This document shows, piece by piece, positions 7,096 to 16,118 of a DNA stretch of 36,105 bases. The stretch is taken from NCBI RefSeq assembly GCF_000256565.1, contig NZ_AJHH01000030.1, positions 1 through 36,105 of the forward strand, written 5' to 3'. Position 1 is the stretch's first letter. Each line of letters starts with the position of its first letter. The position numbers were made by a program, and so were the translations under genes. A model generated the notes under the pieces. That model did no database searches. It had not been told where the DNA came from and saw nothing but the letters and a program-made list of their open reading frames with translations. This stretch comes from Herbaspirillum lusitanum P6-12 (GTDB lineage Bacteria; Pseudomonadota; Gammaproteobacteria; Burkholderiales; Burkholderiaceae_D).

Positions 7096-9650
7096 ACTCC
7101 CTGGCTGACCGGCGCGCTGAGCGGCGTGAAGTAATGGCGGGACAGATCATCGGAGAGCATGTAGCCGCCGCTGACGGCGTCCCGCATCAGTTGCGTCAGG
7201 CGCGCATTGGCCTGTTCCACGTTGGGATGCTCATGGGCGAATTCGCTCAGGTTCATCGCCTCCAGCTGGCTGGACAGATGGGTGGGAATGGTCATGCTGA
7301 GCAAGCCCAGCTGTTGCGCGATCTCGCTCATGTATTGCTGCAGCATGCGGAACTGGTAGGCCATGCCATGCGGATTGCTCACGTCGAACACCAGCAGGTG
7401 CAGCACCGGCAGCCATTCCGGCGTGCGGCGATAGCGCACGCGATAGGTAACGATGCTGCTGGCCGCCTCCAGCAGCCAGGACAGCGCCGCCGTCTGGCGC
7501 TGCGGCGGCAGCCGCAGGAAGTTGTCGAACAGCGCGGCCATGTTGGCCATGCGCTCGATGTGGCGGCCTACCATCAGGAATTGCCAGCCGGCGTCGCGCG
7601 TCATGTCGTCCAGCGCATGGCCGGCCAGGCCCGAGCAACCCTGGATGACGTTGTTGAGGACGTGCAGCATGGCGGTCGGCGAATTGATTTTTTCCTGCAC
7701 CATCGGCGGCATGCGATTGAGCGCATGCCAGTTGTCCAGCGACAGATGCTCGCGCACCTGGTAGCCCGAATGATGCAAATGGCGCAGGTGCGTGGAGATG
7801 CTGACCGCGGCGCTGGGGTCCGAGATCGCCGCTTGCAGGCTTTGCTGCAGGGCGGTGATGGTGGGATGCGCCTGTTCCGATTTCGGCATCAGGATGCCGA
7901 GGCGGATACCGATTTCGCTGACGCTGCGCAGGATCACGCGATTGTCGGATTGCGGCTCGATCGTGCATTGCAAGGTGGTGCGCAACAGGCGTGCGAGATT
8001 GTCGGTGCGCTCGGCGTAGCGGCCCATCCAGAACAGGTTTTCACCGGCATGCGAAGACACGTCGACGGTAGTGCGGATCAGTTCCGACGTGCGCGACACC
8101 GGATCGGTCATTGCGCCGGGACCGACCGCGACGCTGGTTTCTGCGGCGGCCATGGCGGTGGCGACGCCGGCGGCATCCTCCGTGTCGGTCTTTTCGCTCA
8201 GCACCCAGACATCCTTGCTGGTGCCGCCCTGCTGCATCGACACCACATCGCGCCGCTGACGTGGCGCCACGCGGGTCAAGCCGCCCGGCATCACGTGATA
8301 GCCGCCCTCGCCGTCGGCGGCAGCAAACACGCGCAGGCTGACGGTACGGTTGGTCAGGTGATACTCGCCGCTGCGCGACAGCACCGGCGCCTGCGACAGC
8401 CGCACCCACTCCTGCGCGACGTAGGCGTGCGGCTGCAACTGCAGGCTTTCGACCAAGCGACGGCGCGCGGCGGCATTGAGCGTATGGCCGAACACCGGCT
8501 GCATGCGCATTGATGGGAAAGCCGGCATGATCACCAGCTCTTCCAGATGCGCCAGCGTGTATTCCAGCGCCGGCTTTTCGCCGCACCACCACGACGCCAC
8601 GGCCGGCAATGCCAGTTCTTCGCCCAGCAGGCGTTGGCTGATCGCGGGCAGGAAGCCGTGCAGCGCGGTCGACTCCAGCACGCCGCTGCCGAGTGCGTTG
8701 GCGATCAGCACGTTGCCGGAGCGCGCAGCCTGCGTCAGGCCCGGAATGCCGAGCGCGGAATCCGAACGCAATTCAAGCGGGTCGCAATAATCGTCATCGA
8801 GGCGGCGCATGATCGCATGCACGCGGCGCAGGCCGGTCAGCGTCTTCAGGTAGACCATGTCGCCGCGCACCGTGAGGTCGACCCCTTCGACCAGCGGGAA
8901 GCCCAGCGTATGCGCCAGGAAGGCGTGTTCGGAATAGGTTTCGTTGTACGGCCCCGGCGTCAGCAGCACCACCATCGGCGGCTCGCTGCTCTTGGGTGCG
9001 AGCCGCATCAGGCATTGATGCAGCGCGTGGAAATAATTCAGCAGCGGTTGCACGTGCATGTCGCGCATCGCTTCGGGCAAGGCACGCGTCATGATCTGGC
9101 GGTTCTGCAAGGCGTAGCCGGTGCCTGAAGGTCCTTGCGTACGGTCGGCAATCACCCACCAGTTGCCGTCGGCCGAGCGCGCCAGGTCGATGGCGTACAG
9201 GTGCAGGTGCACGCCGCCCGGCGGACGCACGTCGCGGCACGGCCACAGATAGCCGTGCTGGCCGAACACCAGCGCCGGCGGCAACAGGCCTTCGGCCAGC
9301 AGGTGTTGTTCGCCGTAGAGGTCATCGAGCACGGCATTGAGCAAGCGTGCACGTTGCGCCACGGCAGCCGAGAGCTGCCGCCATTCGTCGGCGGCGACGA
9401 TCTGCGGCACCAGGTCCAGTTCCCACGGACGGCTGACGCCTTGCGGATCGGCATAGACGTTGTAGGTCATGCCGTCGGAGGCGATGGCGTCGCGCACTTC
9501 GTCGGCGCGGCGGCGCATCATCTCGGGCGAGAGATTTTCCAGCTGATCGATCAGCGTGCGCCAATGTGGTCGCAAGCGACCGTCGGCAGCCAGCATCTCG
9601 TCGTAACGATCGGCGTCGGCGGTATAGCTTTGCAGGAGGCGCTGATACAT
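7092..9650 (-). CDS. fused circularly permuted ATP-grasp / alpha-E protein
   Basis: An 852-residue fusion. The N-terminal part (about residues 60-500) is a circularly permuted ATP-grasp ligase of the DUF404/DUF407 type: DPQGVSRPWELDLVPQIV, LLTPGPYNETYSEHAFLA, GVDLTVRGDMVYLKTL, RRLDDDYCDPLELRSDS and a VMPGGLTRVA strand. The C-terminal part (from about 535) is the all-helical alpha-E domain, recognised by ENLFWMGRYAERTDNLARLL. ATP-grasp enzymes make amide bonds through an acyl-phosphate, so this is a predicted peptide ligase; the alpha-E role is unknown. The ATG at 9650 is preferred to an upstream TTG at 9677, though neither has a strong ribosome site. It lies between two transglutaminase genes in one operon. 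The two halves exist as separate genes at 16119-18530. Confidence 0.92.
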   Translation of the reverse strand: MYQRLLQSYTADADRYDEMLAADGRLRPHWRTLIDQLENLSPEMMRRRADEVRDAIASDGMTYNVYADPQGVSRPWELDLVPQIVAADEWRQLSAAVAQRARLLNAVLDDLYGEQHLLAEGLLPPALVFGQHGYLWPCRDVRPPGGVHLHLYAIDLARSADGNWWVIADRTQGPSGTGYALQNRQIMTRALPEAMRDMHVQPLLNYFHALHQCLMRLAPKSSEPPMVVLLTPGPYNETYSEHAFLAHTLGFPLVEGVDLTVRGDMVYLKTLTGLRRVHAIMRRLDDDYCDPLELRSDSALGIPGLTQAARSGNVLIANALGSGVLESTALHGFLPAISQRLLGEELALPAVASWWCGEKPALEYTLAHLEELVIMPAFPSMRMQPVFGHTLNAAARRRLVESLQLQPHAYVAQEWVRLSQAPVLSRSGEYHLTNRTVSLRVFAAADGEGGYHVMPGGLTRVAPRQRRDVVSMQQGGTSKDVWVLSEKTDTEDAAGVATAMAAAETSVAVGPGAMTDPVSRTSELIRTTVDVSSHAGENLFWMGRYAERTDNLARLLRTTLQCTIEPQSDNRVILRSVSEIGIRLGILMPKSEQAHPTITALQQSLQAAISDPSAAVSISTHLRHLHHSGYQVREHLSLDNWHALNRMPPMVQEKINSPTAMLHVLNNVIQGCSGLAGHALDDMTRDAGWQFLMVGRHIERMANMAALFDNFLRLPPQRQTAALSWLLEAASSIVTYRVRYRRTPEWLPVLHLLVFDVSNPHGMAYQFRMLQQYMSEIAQQLGLLSMTIPTHLSSQLEAMNLSEFAHEHPNVEQANARLTQLMRDAVSGGYMLSDDLSRHYFTPLSAPVSQGV

Positions 9651-9730
9651 AGATTTTCGAGGGCGCCGTTGCTGCAATCACCCAGGCTGGCGATGATCTG
9701 CGGCAACGGCAGAACTGCGCGCGTTATTAA

Positions 9731-12700
9731 TTAGTAATGTCGCAAGTCTAACGTAAATGGGAACTCGATTGATGGTCGCGCAGCGCTTACTTCCATCTTT
9801 CCCGGCGTGTGGTTGAGACGCAGATAACGCGTCAGGCGCCGGCTCTCGGCTTCGAAGGCATTGACCGGAAAGGTCTCGTAGCCGCGTCCGCCCGGATGCA
9901 CCACGTGATACTGGCATCCGCCCAGGCTGCGGCCGTTCCAGGTATCGACCAGGTCGAAGGTCAGCGGCGAATCGATGCCGATGGTCGGATGCAGCGCCGA
10001 CGGCGGCTGCCAGGCACGGTAACGCACGCCGGTGACGAATTCGCCGACCACGCCGGTCGGTTGCAGCGGCACGGCGACGCCGTTGCAGGTCAGCACATAG
10101 CGATCCTTGGCCATGCCGCTGACCTTGACCTCCAGCCGCTCCACCGACGAATCGACATAGCGCGCGGTGCCGGTCGAGCTGCCCTCTTCGCCGAGGACGT
10201 GCCATGGTTCCAGCGCGGTGCGCAATTCGAGTTGCATGCCCTTGACCGCCAAGTCGCCGATCTTGGGGAAGCGGAATTCGAAATGCGGCGCGAACCACTC
10301 GGCCTGCATCGGATAACCGGCTTCCTGCATGTCGTCCATGATGTCGTTGAAATCCTGCCAGATGAAATGCGGCAACAGGAAACGATCGTGCAACTCGGTT
10401 CCCCAGCGCACCAGGCGTTGCGGCTTGTACGGCGTCTTCCAGAAACGCGCCACCAGCGCGCGCAGCAGCAACTGCTGGGTCAGGCTCATGCGCGCATGCG
10501 GCGGCATTTCAAAGGCGCGCAGTTCCAGCAGGCCGAGGCGACCGGTGGAGCTGTCCGGCGAATACAGCTTGTCGATGCAGAACTCGGCGCGGTGCGTGTT
10601 GCCTGTGACGTCGATCAGCAAGTTGCGCAGCAGGCGGTCGACCAGCCACGGCGCGCAGCCGCCCTGGGCGATCTGCTTTTCCATTTCGGCGAAGGCCAGT
10701 TCGATTTCCACGGTGGAATCGTTGCGCGCTTCATCGATGCGCGGCGCCTGCGAAGTCGGGCCGATGAACATGCCCGAGAACAGATAGGACAGCGACGGAT
10801 GGTTGTACCAGTAGCTGATCAGGCTGCGCAGCAGATCGGGCCGGCGCAGGAACGGCGAATCAGCCGTGGTGGCGCCGCCCATCACCATGTGATTGCCGCC
10901 GCCGGTGCCGGAATGATGGCCGTCGAGCATGAACTTCTCGGTGGTCAGGCGCGATTCGCGGCCGGCTTCGTAGAGGTGCGTGGTCTGGTCGACCAGCTCG
11001 CGCCAGTTGTAGGCCGGCTGGATGTTGACTTCGATCACGCCGGGGTCCGGCGTGACGCTGAACTTGCGCACGCGCGGATCGTTGGGCGGCTCATAGCCTT
11101 CCATCAGCACCGGCTGGCCGAGTTCTTCGGCGGTGGCTTCGATGGCGGCGACCAGTTCGAGATAATTTTCGAGCTCGGCCAGCGGCGGCATGAACAGGTA
11201 GAACACGCCATTGCGCACCTCGGCACACAGTGCGGTGCGGGTCAGCCAGTTGGCCGATTCAAAGGGCGCGGGCACAGGCTGGGTCGGGCTTGCCGCATTG
11301 GCGCGGCCCATATCGGAAATGGTGGAAGCGGTGGCAGCGCTGGAAGCAGCGGCAGCCCTGCTGACAGCCTTGCCCAGACCCGCCAGGGGTTCTTGCGGAC
11401 TGCCCATCTGGCGGCGGATCTCGGCGCTGCCCGGCAAGGGGCGGAAGGCCTGAGTCGGATCGGCCGGATAGACGGCCGGATACTCGCCCTCCTTCACCCA
11501 GGGCAGCGAATCCAGCGGCAGACGATAGCCCAGCGGCGAATCGCCCGGATACAGGTAGCAGCGCTCGCTGCGCAGGAACCAGTCGCCGCTTTGCCAGCCG
11601 AGGTCGTCAGGACGGCGCGCCACCGGCAAGACGTGGCCGGCAACCTTGTCGAGACCTTGCGAAAAGACCCGCATGAGACGTGCGCGCTCCTGCTTGTCGT
11701 CCAGCTTGGAATCGAAAGGATCGACGTTGCCCGGCAGGCGGCGCTCGCGCCACATGTAATAAAACACGTCCTCATAGGCCGGGAAGATATGCTTGCCGTC
11801 GAGCGCCAGACGCGCGGCCACGCCCTTGAGGAAGCGCTCCGGGATGTCGTCGTCCTTGACGTTCGGCGTGGTTTCGTCGCCGATCAGATCGCGGTTGTGC
11901 CAGATCGGCTGGCCGTCGCGGCGCCAGTAGCAGTTGAGCGCCCAGCGCGGTAATTGTTCTCCCGGATACCACTTGCCCTGGCCGAAATGCGGCAGGCCCT
12001 GCACGGCGTATTTTTCGCGCATGCGATGGTACAGGTCGGCCGCCAGCGGCTTCTTGGTGGCGCCCAGTGCGGCGGTGGCCCATTCAGGTTCATCTGGATG
12101 ATCGAGCGACACGAAGGTCGGCTCGCCGCCCATGGTCAGGCGCACGTCAAGCGCGTCGAGGTCGCCGTCGATGGCGTGGCCGAGTTCTTCGATCTCGCTC
12201 CATTGCGCTTCGGTGTACGGCTTGGTGACGCGCGGCGCTTCCCAGAAACGCGACACGCTCATCGAATGTTCGAACTCCACTTCGCAGGGATCGACCATGC
12301 CGCTGACCGGCGCCGCCGAGGATGGTTCGGGCGTGCACGATAGCGGGATGTGGCCTTCGCCGGCGAACAGGCCCGAGGTCGGATCGAGGCCAACCCAGCC
12401 GGCGCCCGGCAGATAGACTTCGCACCAGGCGTGCAGGTCGGTGAAATCGGCTTCCGGTCCGGACGGGCCGTCGAGCGATTTCTGGTCGGCAGTGAGCTGG
12501 ATCAGGTAGCCGGAGACGAAGCGCGACGCCAGGCCCAGATGGCGCAGCAGCTGCACCAGCAGCCAGGATGAATCGCGGCAGGAACCGGAACCGATCTCGA
12601 GCGTTTCTTCCGGCGTCTGCACGCCCGGCTCCATGCGGATGGTGTAGGCGACGGCGTCGGCCAGCTTCTGGTTGAGCGCGACCAGAAAGTCGGCGCTGTT

Positions 12701-13126
12701 CATCTTCTCGCGCGAAATGCCGTCGAGGAATTTCTGGAAGCGCGGCATATCGGAGCTTAACGGCAGCGTCTTGCGATACGGCGACAACTCATTGAGCAGC
12801 TCCTCGGCGTACTTGAACGGAATCTGTTCGGCATACGGTTCAAGGAAAAAATCGAAAGGATTGATGACCGACATTTCGGCCACCAGGTCGACTTCGATGC
12901 GGAATTCTTCGGTCTTCTCGGGAAACACCAGCCGCGCCATGTAGTTGGCCTGCGGGTCCTGCTGCCAGTTGATGTAATGCGGTTCGGGAAGGATGCGCAG
13001 CGAATAGCTCAGGATCCGCGTACGGCAATGCGGCGCCGGACGCAGGCGCACGATTTGAGGCCCCAGGTTGATAGCACGGTCGTAACGATAAGACGTGACA
13101 TGGTTCAGCGCCACATGAATTGACAT
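9731..13126 (-). CDS. large transglutaminase / DUF2126 protein
   Basis: A 1131-residue protein. Residues 1-290 form a transglutaminase module with its N-terminal beta domain (VALNHVTSYRYDRAINLGPQ) and the triad Cys183 (GSGSCRDSSWLL), His232 (DLHAWCEVYLPG) and Asp248 (GLDPTSG). The remaining roughly 830 residues are DUF2126, including LTMGGEPTFVSLD, EVNIQPAYNWREL, DGHHSGTGGGNHMVMGG and LRAFEMPPHARMS; the His/Gly/Glu-rich motifs suggest a glutamine-synthetase-like amidoligase fold, as proposed for this family. An Ala/Ser-rich linker of about 45 residues interrupts DUF2126 near residue 600. The ATG at 13126 has a good ribosome site (AAAGGA, 6 nt away). It is the first gene of the three-gene operon and is predicted to act with the ATP-grasp ligase in peptide synthesis or modification. 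Confidence 0.93.
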   Translation of the reverse strand: MSIHVALNHVTSYRYDRAINLGPQIVRLRPAPHCRTRILSYSLRILPEPHYINWQQDPQANYMARLVFPEKTEEFRIEVDLVAEMSVINPFDFFLEPYAEQIPFKYAEELLNELSPYRKTLPLSSDMPRFQKFLDGISREKMNSADFLVALNQKLADAVAYTIRMEPGVQTPEETLEIGSGSCRDSSWLLVQLLRHLGLASRFVSGYLIQLTADQKSLDGPSGPEADFTDLHAWCEVYLPGAGWVGLDPTSGLFAGEGHIPLSCTPEPSSAAPVSGMVDPCEVEFEHSMSVSRFWEAPRVTKPYTEAQWSEIEELGHAIDGDLDALDVRLTMGGEPTFVSLDHPDEPEWATAALGATKKPLAADLYHRMREKYAVQGLPHFGQGKWYPGEQLPRWALNCYWRRDGQPIWHNRDLIGDETTPNVKDDDIPERFLKGVAARLALDGKHIFPAYEDVFYYMWRERRLPGNVDPFDSKLDDKQERARLMRVFSQGLDKVAGHVLPVARRPDDLGWQSGDWFLRSERCYLYPGDSPLGYRLPLDSLPWVKEGEYPAVYPADPTQAFRPLPGSAEIRRQMGSPQEPLAGLGKAVSRAAAASSAATASTISDMGRANAASPTQPVPAPFESANWLTRTALCAEVRNGVFYLFMPPLAELENYLELVAAIEATAEELGQPVLMEGYEPPNDPRVRKFSVTPDPGVIEVNIQPAYNWRELVDQTTHLYEAGRESRLTTEKFMLDGHHSGTGGGNHMVMGGATTADSPFLRRPDLLRSLISYWYNHPSLSYLFSGMFIGPTSQAPRIDEARNDSTVEIELAFAEMEKQIAQGGCAPWLVDRLLRNLLIDVTGNTHRAEFCIDKLYSPDSSTGRLGLLELRAFEMPPHARMSLTQQLLLRALVARFWKTPYKPQRLVRWGTELHDRFLLPHFIWQDFNDIMDDMQEAGYPMQAEWFAPHFEFRFPKIGDLAVKGMQLELRTALEPWHVLGEEGSSTGTARYVDSSVERLEVKVSGMAKDRYVLTCNGVAVPLQPTGVVGEFVTGVRYRAWQPPSALHPTIGIDSPLTFDLVDTWNGRSLGGCQYHVVHPGGRGYETFPVNAFEAESRRLTRYLRLNHTPGKMEVSAARPSIEFPFTLDLRHY

Positions 13127-13155
13127 GAAGATCCTTTACTACAAACAAGTTGAGC

Positions 13156-13181
13156 TGATGGACTGCTGTGATGGACTGCTG
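13156..13181 (+). repeat. 13-bp tandem repeat upstream of the DUF2126 gene
   Basis: TGATGGACTGCTG occurs twice in direct succession (13156-13168 and 13169-13181), followed by a partial third unit (TGATG). It lies about 30-55 bp upstream of the minus-strand start at 13126, in the gap to the PHB depolymerase gene. It may be slippage only. Confidence 0.85.
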
Positions 13182-13224
13182 TGATGTCCTATTGCTGCCA
13201 GGGTTGCACCAGGCCGGGAAACGT

Positions 13225-14451
13225 TCACCTGTGGTGCATATTAATGAAATCCCTCAGGCGTGGATAGATTTCATTTTCCCAGCGGCGCCCGTTGAAGACG
13301 CCATAATGGCCCACCGCCGTCTGCACATGGTGCAGGCGCATGTACGGGCGGATGCTGCTGCACATATCCTGTGCAGCGACAGTCTGGCCAACGGCGCAGA
13401 TGTCGTCCTTCTCGCCTTCCACGGTGAACAGTGCGGTACGCCGGATCGCCTTGAGGTTGACCGGACGCCCCTGGAATTGCAGCAAACCCAGCGGCAGGGC
13501 GTGTTCCTGAAACACCACCCGCACCGTTTCCAGGTAAAACTCCGCCGGCAGATCCGACATCGCGAAGTATTCTTCGTAGAACACCTTGATCGCTTCGGCT
13601 TTGTCGTGCTCTTCCTCGATCAAATACGTGTAGAGGTTGCGGAAGGCATCGACGTGACGGTTGAGGTTCATGTTCATGAACGCGGCCAGTTGCATGAAGC
13701 CCGGATAGACCTTGCGGCCGCCGCCCGGGTGGCGCGCCGGCACGGTGCTGACCAGATTCTTCTCGAACCATTCGATCGGCTTGCTCTTGGCAAGCTCGTT
13801 GACCGTGGTCGGATTGACGCGCGTGTCGAGCGGCCCGGCCATCAGCGTCATGCTGCGCGGCTGGGCCGGGTCGTCGCCCTCGGCCATCACGGCGGCGGCA
13901 GTGAGGGCCGCCACGGTCGGCTGGCACACCGCGACGAGATGCGCACCGGGGCCGATCACTTGCAGGAAGCGAATCAGGTGACCGACGTATTCGTCGAGAC
14001 CGAAGCGGCCGTGTTCCAGCGCAATATCGCGCGCATTGTGCCAGTCGGTGATGTAGACGTCGTGGTCGCGCAGCAGGGTTTTGACGGTGCCGCGCAGCAG
14101 CGTCGCAAAGTGGCCCGACATCGGCGCCACCAGCAACACCGCCGGTTGTTCGGCCGCAGTTTCCTTGCGGAAACGCAGGAGCGTGCAAAACGGTGTGCGG
14201 TCAATGACTTCCTCACGCACCGCAACGGTGCGCCCACCGTCCTGAACGCTGTCGATATCGAAAGGAGGACGCACATGCGTCAATTGCGTGCGTGCAAATA
14301 CTTCGTAGGCTGCGGCCATTTTGCGCAGCATGGGGCTGGACGGCAAACCCGGCCAGGAGTGCCCCAGGAACGGCGCTGCCGCCCGGGCCGAAGCGCGCAG
14401 CGGATCGGTGGCGTCGGCGTATTGCTGGTAGGCCTGGTAAATATTTGTCAT
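13225..14451 (-). CDS. phaZ: intracellular poly(3-hydroxybutyrate) depolymerase
   Basis: A 408-residue protein matching the intracellular PHB depolymerase family (PhaZ1 type of Ralstonia), with no signal peptide. The active-site box holds Cys176 in VAVCQPTVA, the cysteine nucleophile typical of this family in place of the lipase serine. Other family motifs are VLLVAPMSGHFATLLRGTV, DVYITDWHNARDI, GRFGLDEYVGHLIRFL, ALFTVEGEKDDICAVGQT and the catalytic-His region VGHYGVFNGRRW. It degrades stored PHB granules to hydroxybutyrate. The ATG at 14451 is chosen; a ribosome site (GGGAG) lies 10 nt upstream, and an alternative TTG at 14457 would be only 4 nt from it. It points the same way as the DUF2126 operon but is separated from it by about 100 bp. 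Confidence 0.94.
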   Translation of the reverse strand: MTNIYQAYQQYADATDPLRASARAAAPFLGHSWPGLPSSPMLRKMAAAYEVFARTQLTHVRPPFDIDSVQDGGRTVAVREEVIDRTPFCTLLRFRKETAAEQPAVLLVAPMSGHFATLLRGTVKTLLRDHDVYITDWHNARDIALEHGRFGLDEYVGHLIRFLQVIGPGAHLVAVCQPTVAALTAAAVMAEGDDPAQPRSMTLMAGPLDTRVNPTTVNELAKSKPIEWFEKNLVSTVPARHPGGGRKVYPGFMQLAAFMNMNLNRHVDAFRNLYTYLIEEEHDKAEAIKVFYEEYFAMSDLPAEFYLETVRVVFQEHALPLGLLQFQGRPVNLKAIRRTALFTVEGEKDDICAVGQTVAAQDMCSSIRPYMRLHHVQTAVGHYGVFNGRRWENEIYPRLRDFINMHHR

Positions 14452-14682
14452 ATACAACCCACTCCCTCGGTTTCACCAGTATCTCCTTCGATGCAATATG
14501 CATGCCATTGACCTTCGGCTGCACATGAACCCCGCATCGCATCCGCAGCGTCGCTGGCACGCCCTTTGCAAGTAGAAGACTCGCAACATATGCAGGCCGG
14601 GAAACGGCGGTCTGCCCGTACGGACGCGGCCACGCAAACCGCGCGCCAAAGTCAAGAGCACCCATATACATAAAGGACTGAC

Positions 14683-15336
14683 ATGCCTAAAACGACTTTG
14701 CGCATCACCAGCAAGAACTACTCTTCCTGGTCCATGCGTGGCTGGCTGCTCGCAAAATTTGCCGGGTTGCCGTTTCAGGAGGACATCGTGTCGCCGGACG
14801 ATCCCGATGCGCGCGCAGAAATCCTGTTGCTGTCCTCGTCGATCCTGGTGCCGAGCCTGAAACATGGCGAGATCTTTGTCTGGGACACGCTGGCGATCGC
14901 TGAATACCTCAACGAAATCCGCCCGGCCGCCAAGCTGCTGCCGGCCGACCTGGCCGCCCGCGCGCACTGCCGCTCGGTGTGCGGCGAAATGCATTCGGGC
15001 TTCTCGGCCCTGCGCGCGGCGCTGCCGATGAACCTCAAGGCGCACTTCCCCAATTTCAAAGTCTGGTCGCGCGCGCAGGCCGACATCCAGCGCATCACCA
15101 CCATCTGGAAAGAATGCCTGGCAACTTACGGCGGGCCTTATCTGTTCGGCGAGCGCACCATGGCCGACGCCATGTATGCACCGGTGATCACCCGCTTCAT
15201 CACCTATGACGTCAAGCTGGAACCGATCTGCGCCGCCTACAGCAAGCGCATCATGGCGATGCCGGAAATGAAGGAATGGATTGCCGCCGCGCAGAAGGAG
15301 CCGGAAGATATCGACGAACTGGACGTGGAATTCTAA
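14683..15336 (+). CDS. glutathione S-transferase family protein
   Basis: A 217-residue cytosolic protein. The N-terminal thioredoxin-like domain starts LRITSKNYSSWSMRGWLLAK, with the Ser-rich segment where GSTs bind the glutathione thiol, and contains VPSLKHGEIFVWDTLAIAEYL, matching the cis-Pro (VPSL) and the glutathione-gamma-Glu contact (usually ES, here DT). The C-terminal helical domain includes YLFGERTMADAMYAPVITRF, the N-capping motif of GSTs. The substrate is unknown. It is divergent from phaZ and followed by the cupin gene at 15419, which may share its transcript. Confidence 0.9.
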   Translation: MPKTTLRITSKNYSSWSMRGWLLAKFAGLPFQEDIVSPDDPDARAEILLLSSSILVPSLKHGEIFVWDTLAIAEYLNEIRPAAKLLPADLAARAHCRSVCGEMHSGFSALRAALPMNLKAHFPNFKVWSRAQADIQRITTIWKECLATYGGPYLFGERTMADAMYAPVITRFITYDVKLEPICAAYSKRIMAMPEMKEWIAAAQKEPEDIDELDVEF

Positions 15337-15418
15337 GAAAAGAAGAGTGGATCAGGAGACGCAAGCCAAGGTATTTCATCAGCCAATCATGCGGCTCGCC
15401 GCAGAAAGGATCAGTGTC

Positions 15419-15859
15419 ATGGATACGATAGCCGAAACAAAGCCGACCGCCCTGAATGTGTTCTCCCACGTCAGCGAAGGCGACACGCAATACGAACCGG
15501 GCGGCCTGCGCGACTTCTTTCTGTACCGCGACCTCGGCATCGCCGCGGCCACCGGCGGCCAGGTCGTGGCCCAGCTGGTCAAGGCCAACATGGCGCCGGA
15601 GGCCGGCACCGGTTGGCACCGGCACGAAGCGAATTTTCATATCGTCATCATGCTCAAGGGCTGGGCGCGCTTCATGTACGAAGATCAGGTAACGCTGGTG
15701 AAGACCGGCGATTGCGTTCACCAGCGGCCGGGCATCGTGCACTTCCTGTTCGATTACTCACCGGACATGGAGTATCTTGAAATCGTCAGCCCGGCCGATT
15801 TCACCACCATCGACATGCCCGCGCCGGCTGCCGTTCCGGCACCGACGCCGTGGGCCTGA
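15419..15859 (+). CDS. cupin-domain protein
   Basis: A 146-residue single-domain cupin. The ATG at 15419 is chosen because AAAGGA lies 8 nt upstream, and because longer in-frame starts reach back into the GST gene. The first cupin motif is visible as GTGWHRHEANFHIVIMLKG and the second as GDCVHQRPGIVHFLFDYS, giving His and Glu candidates for metal binding. The C-terminus is an Ala/Pro-rich tail. Cupins of this size include small dioxygenases, isomerases and sensors; nothing here selects one. It lies 82 bp after the GST gene on the same strand. Confidence 0.85.
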   Translation: MDTIAETKPTALNVFSHVSEGDTQYEPGGLRDFFLYRDLGIAAATGGQVVAQLVKANMAPEAGTGWHRHEANFHIVIMLKGWARFMYEDQVTLVKTGDCVHQRPGIVHFLFDYSPDMEYLEIVSPADFTTIDMPAPAAVPAPTPWA

Positions 15860-16042
15860 ACCAGGAGGGTTACATCATTTTCCAGCCGCCTCAGCAAACC
15901 ATGCATCAAGTGGGACCCGCCATCGCTGGCGCAATTCAGGGCAATTTTCGCTGTCCAAAAACAGAAATGGCGTGATAGTCTGTACCTACCTTCACCAGCG
16001 ATGAGGATGCCGGCACGCCAAATGAACAAATAATATCCGCCC

Positions 16043-16080
16043 AGCTCAAGCTGAAGTCTCAAGCTAAAGTCTCAAGCTAA
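16043..16080 (+). repeat. short tandem repeat upstream of the ATP-grasp gene
   Basis: The 13-bp unit AGTCTCAAGCTAA is present twice in succession (16055-16067 and 16068-16080), preceded by a related 12-bp unit (AGCTCAAGCTGA, 16043-16054). It ends 38 bp before the ATG at 16119, within the 259-bp gap after the cupin gene, where the 5' leader of the ATP-grasp/alpha-E/Anbu cluster is expected. No other element was recognised in this gap. Confidence 0.85.
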
Positions 16081-16118
16081 AACTCCTCCGCATCAGCACC
16101 AGAAAACGAAGCAAATTT

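Noticed and set aside
7134-8513. 459-codon open frame on the plus strand
   Set aside because: Antisense to the fused ATP-grasp/alpha-E gene; no recognisable domain.
9809-11953. 714-codon open frame on the plus strand
   Set aside because: It lies opposite the DUF2126 gene and has the Arg/His/Gln-rich composition of an antisense frame in GC-rich DNA. The minus-strand frame has recognised domains throughout.
15754-16062. 102-codon open frame on the minus strand, partly in the gap after the cupin gene
   Set aside because: Overlaps the cupin gene, no ribosome site and no recognisable family; considered chance.
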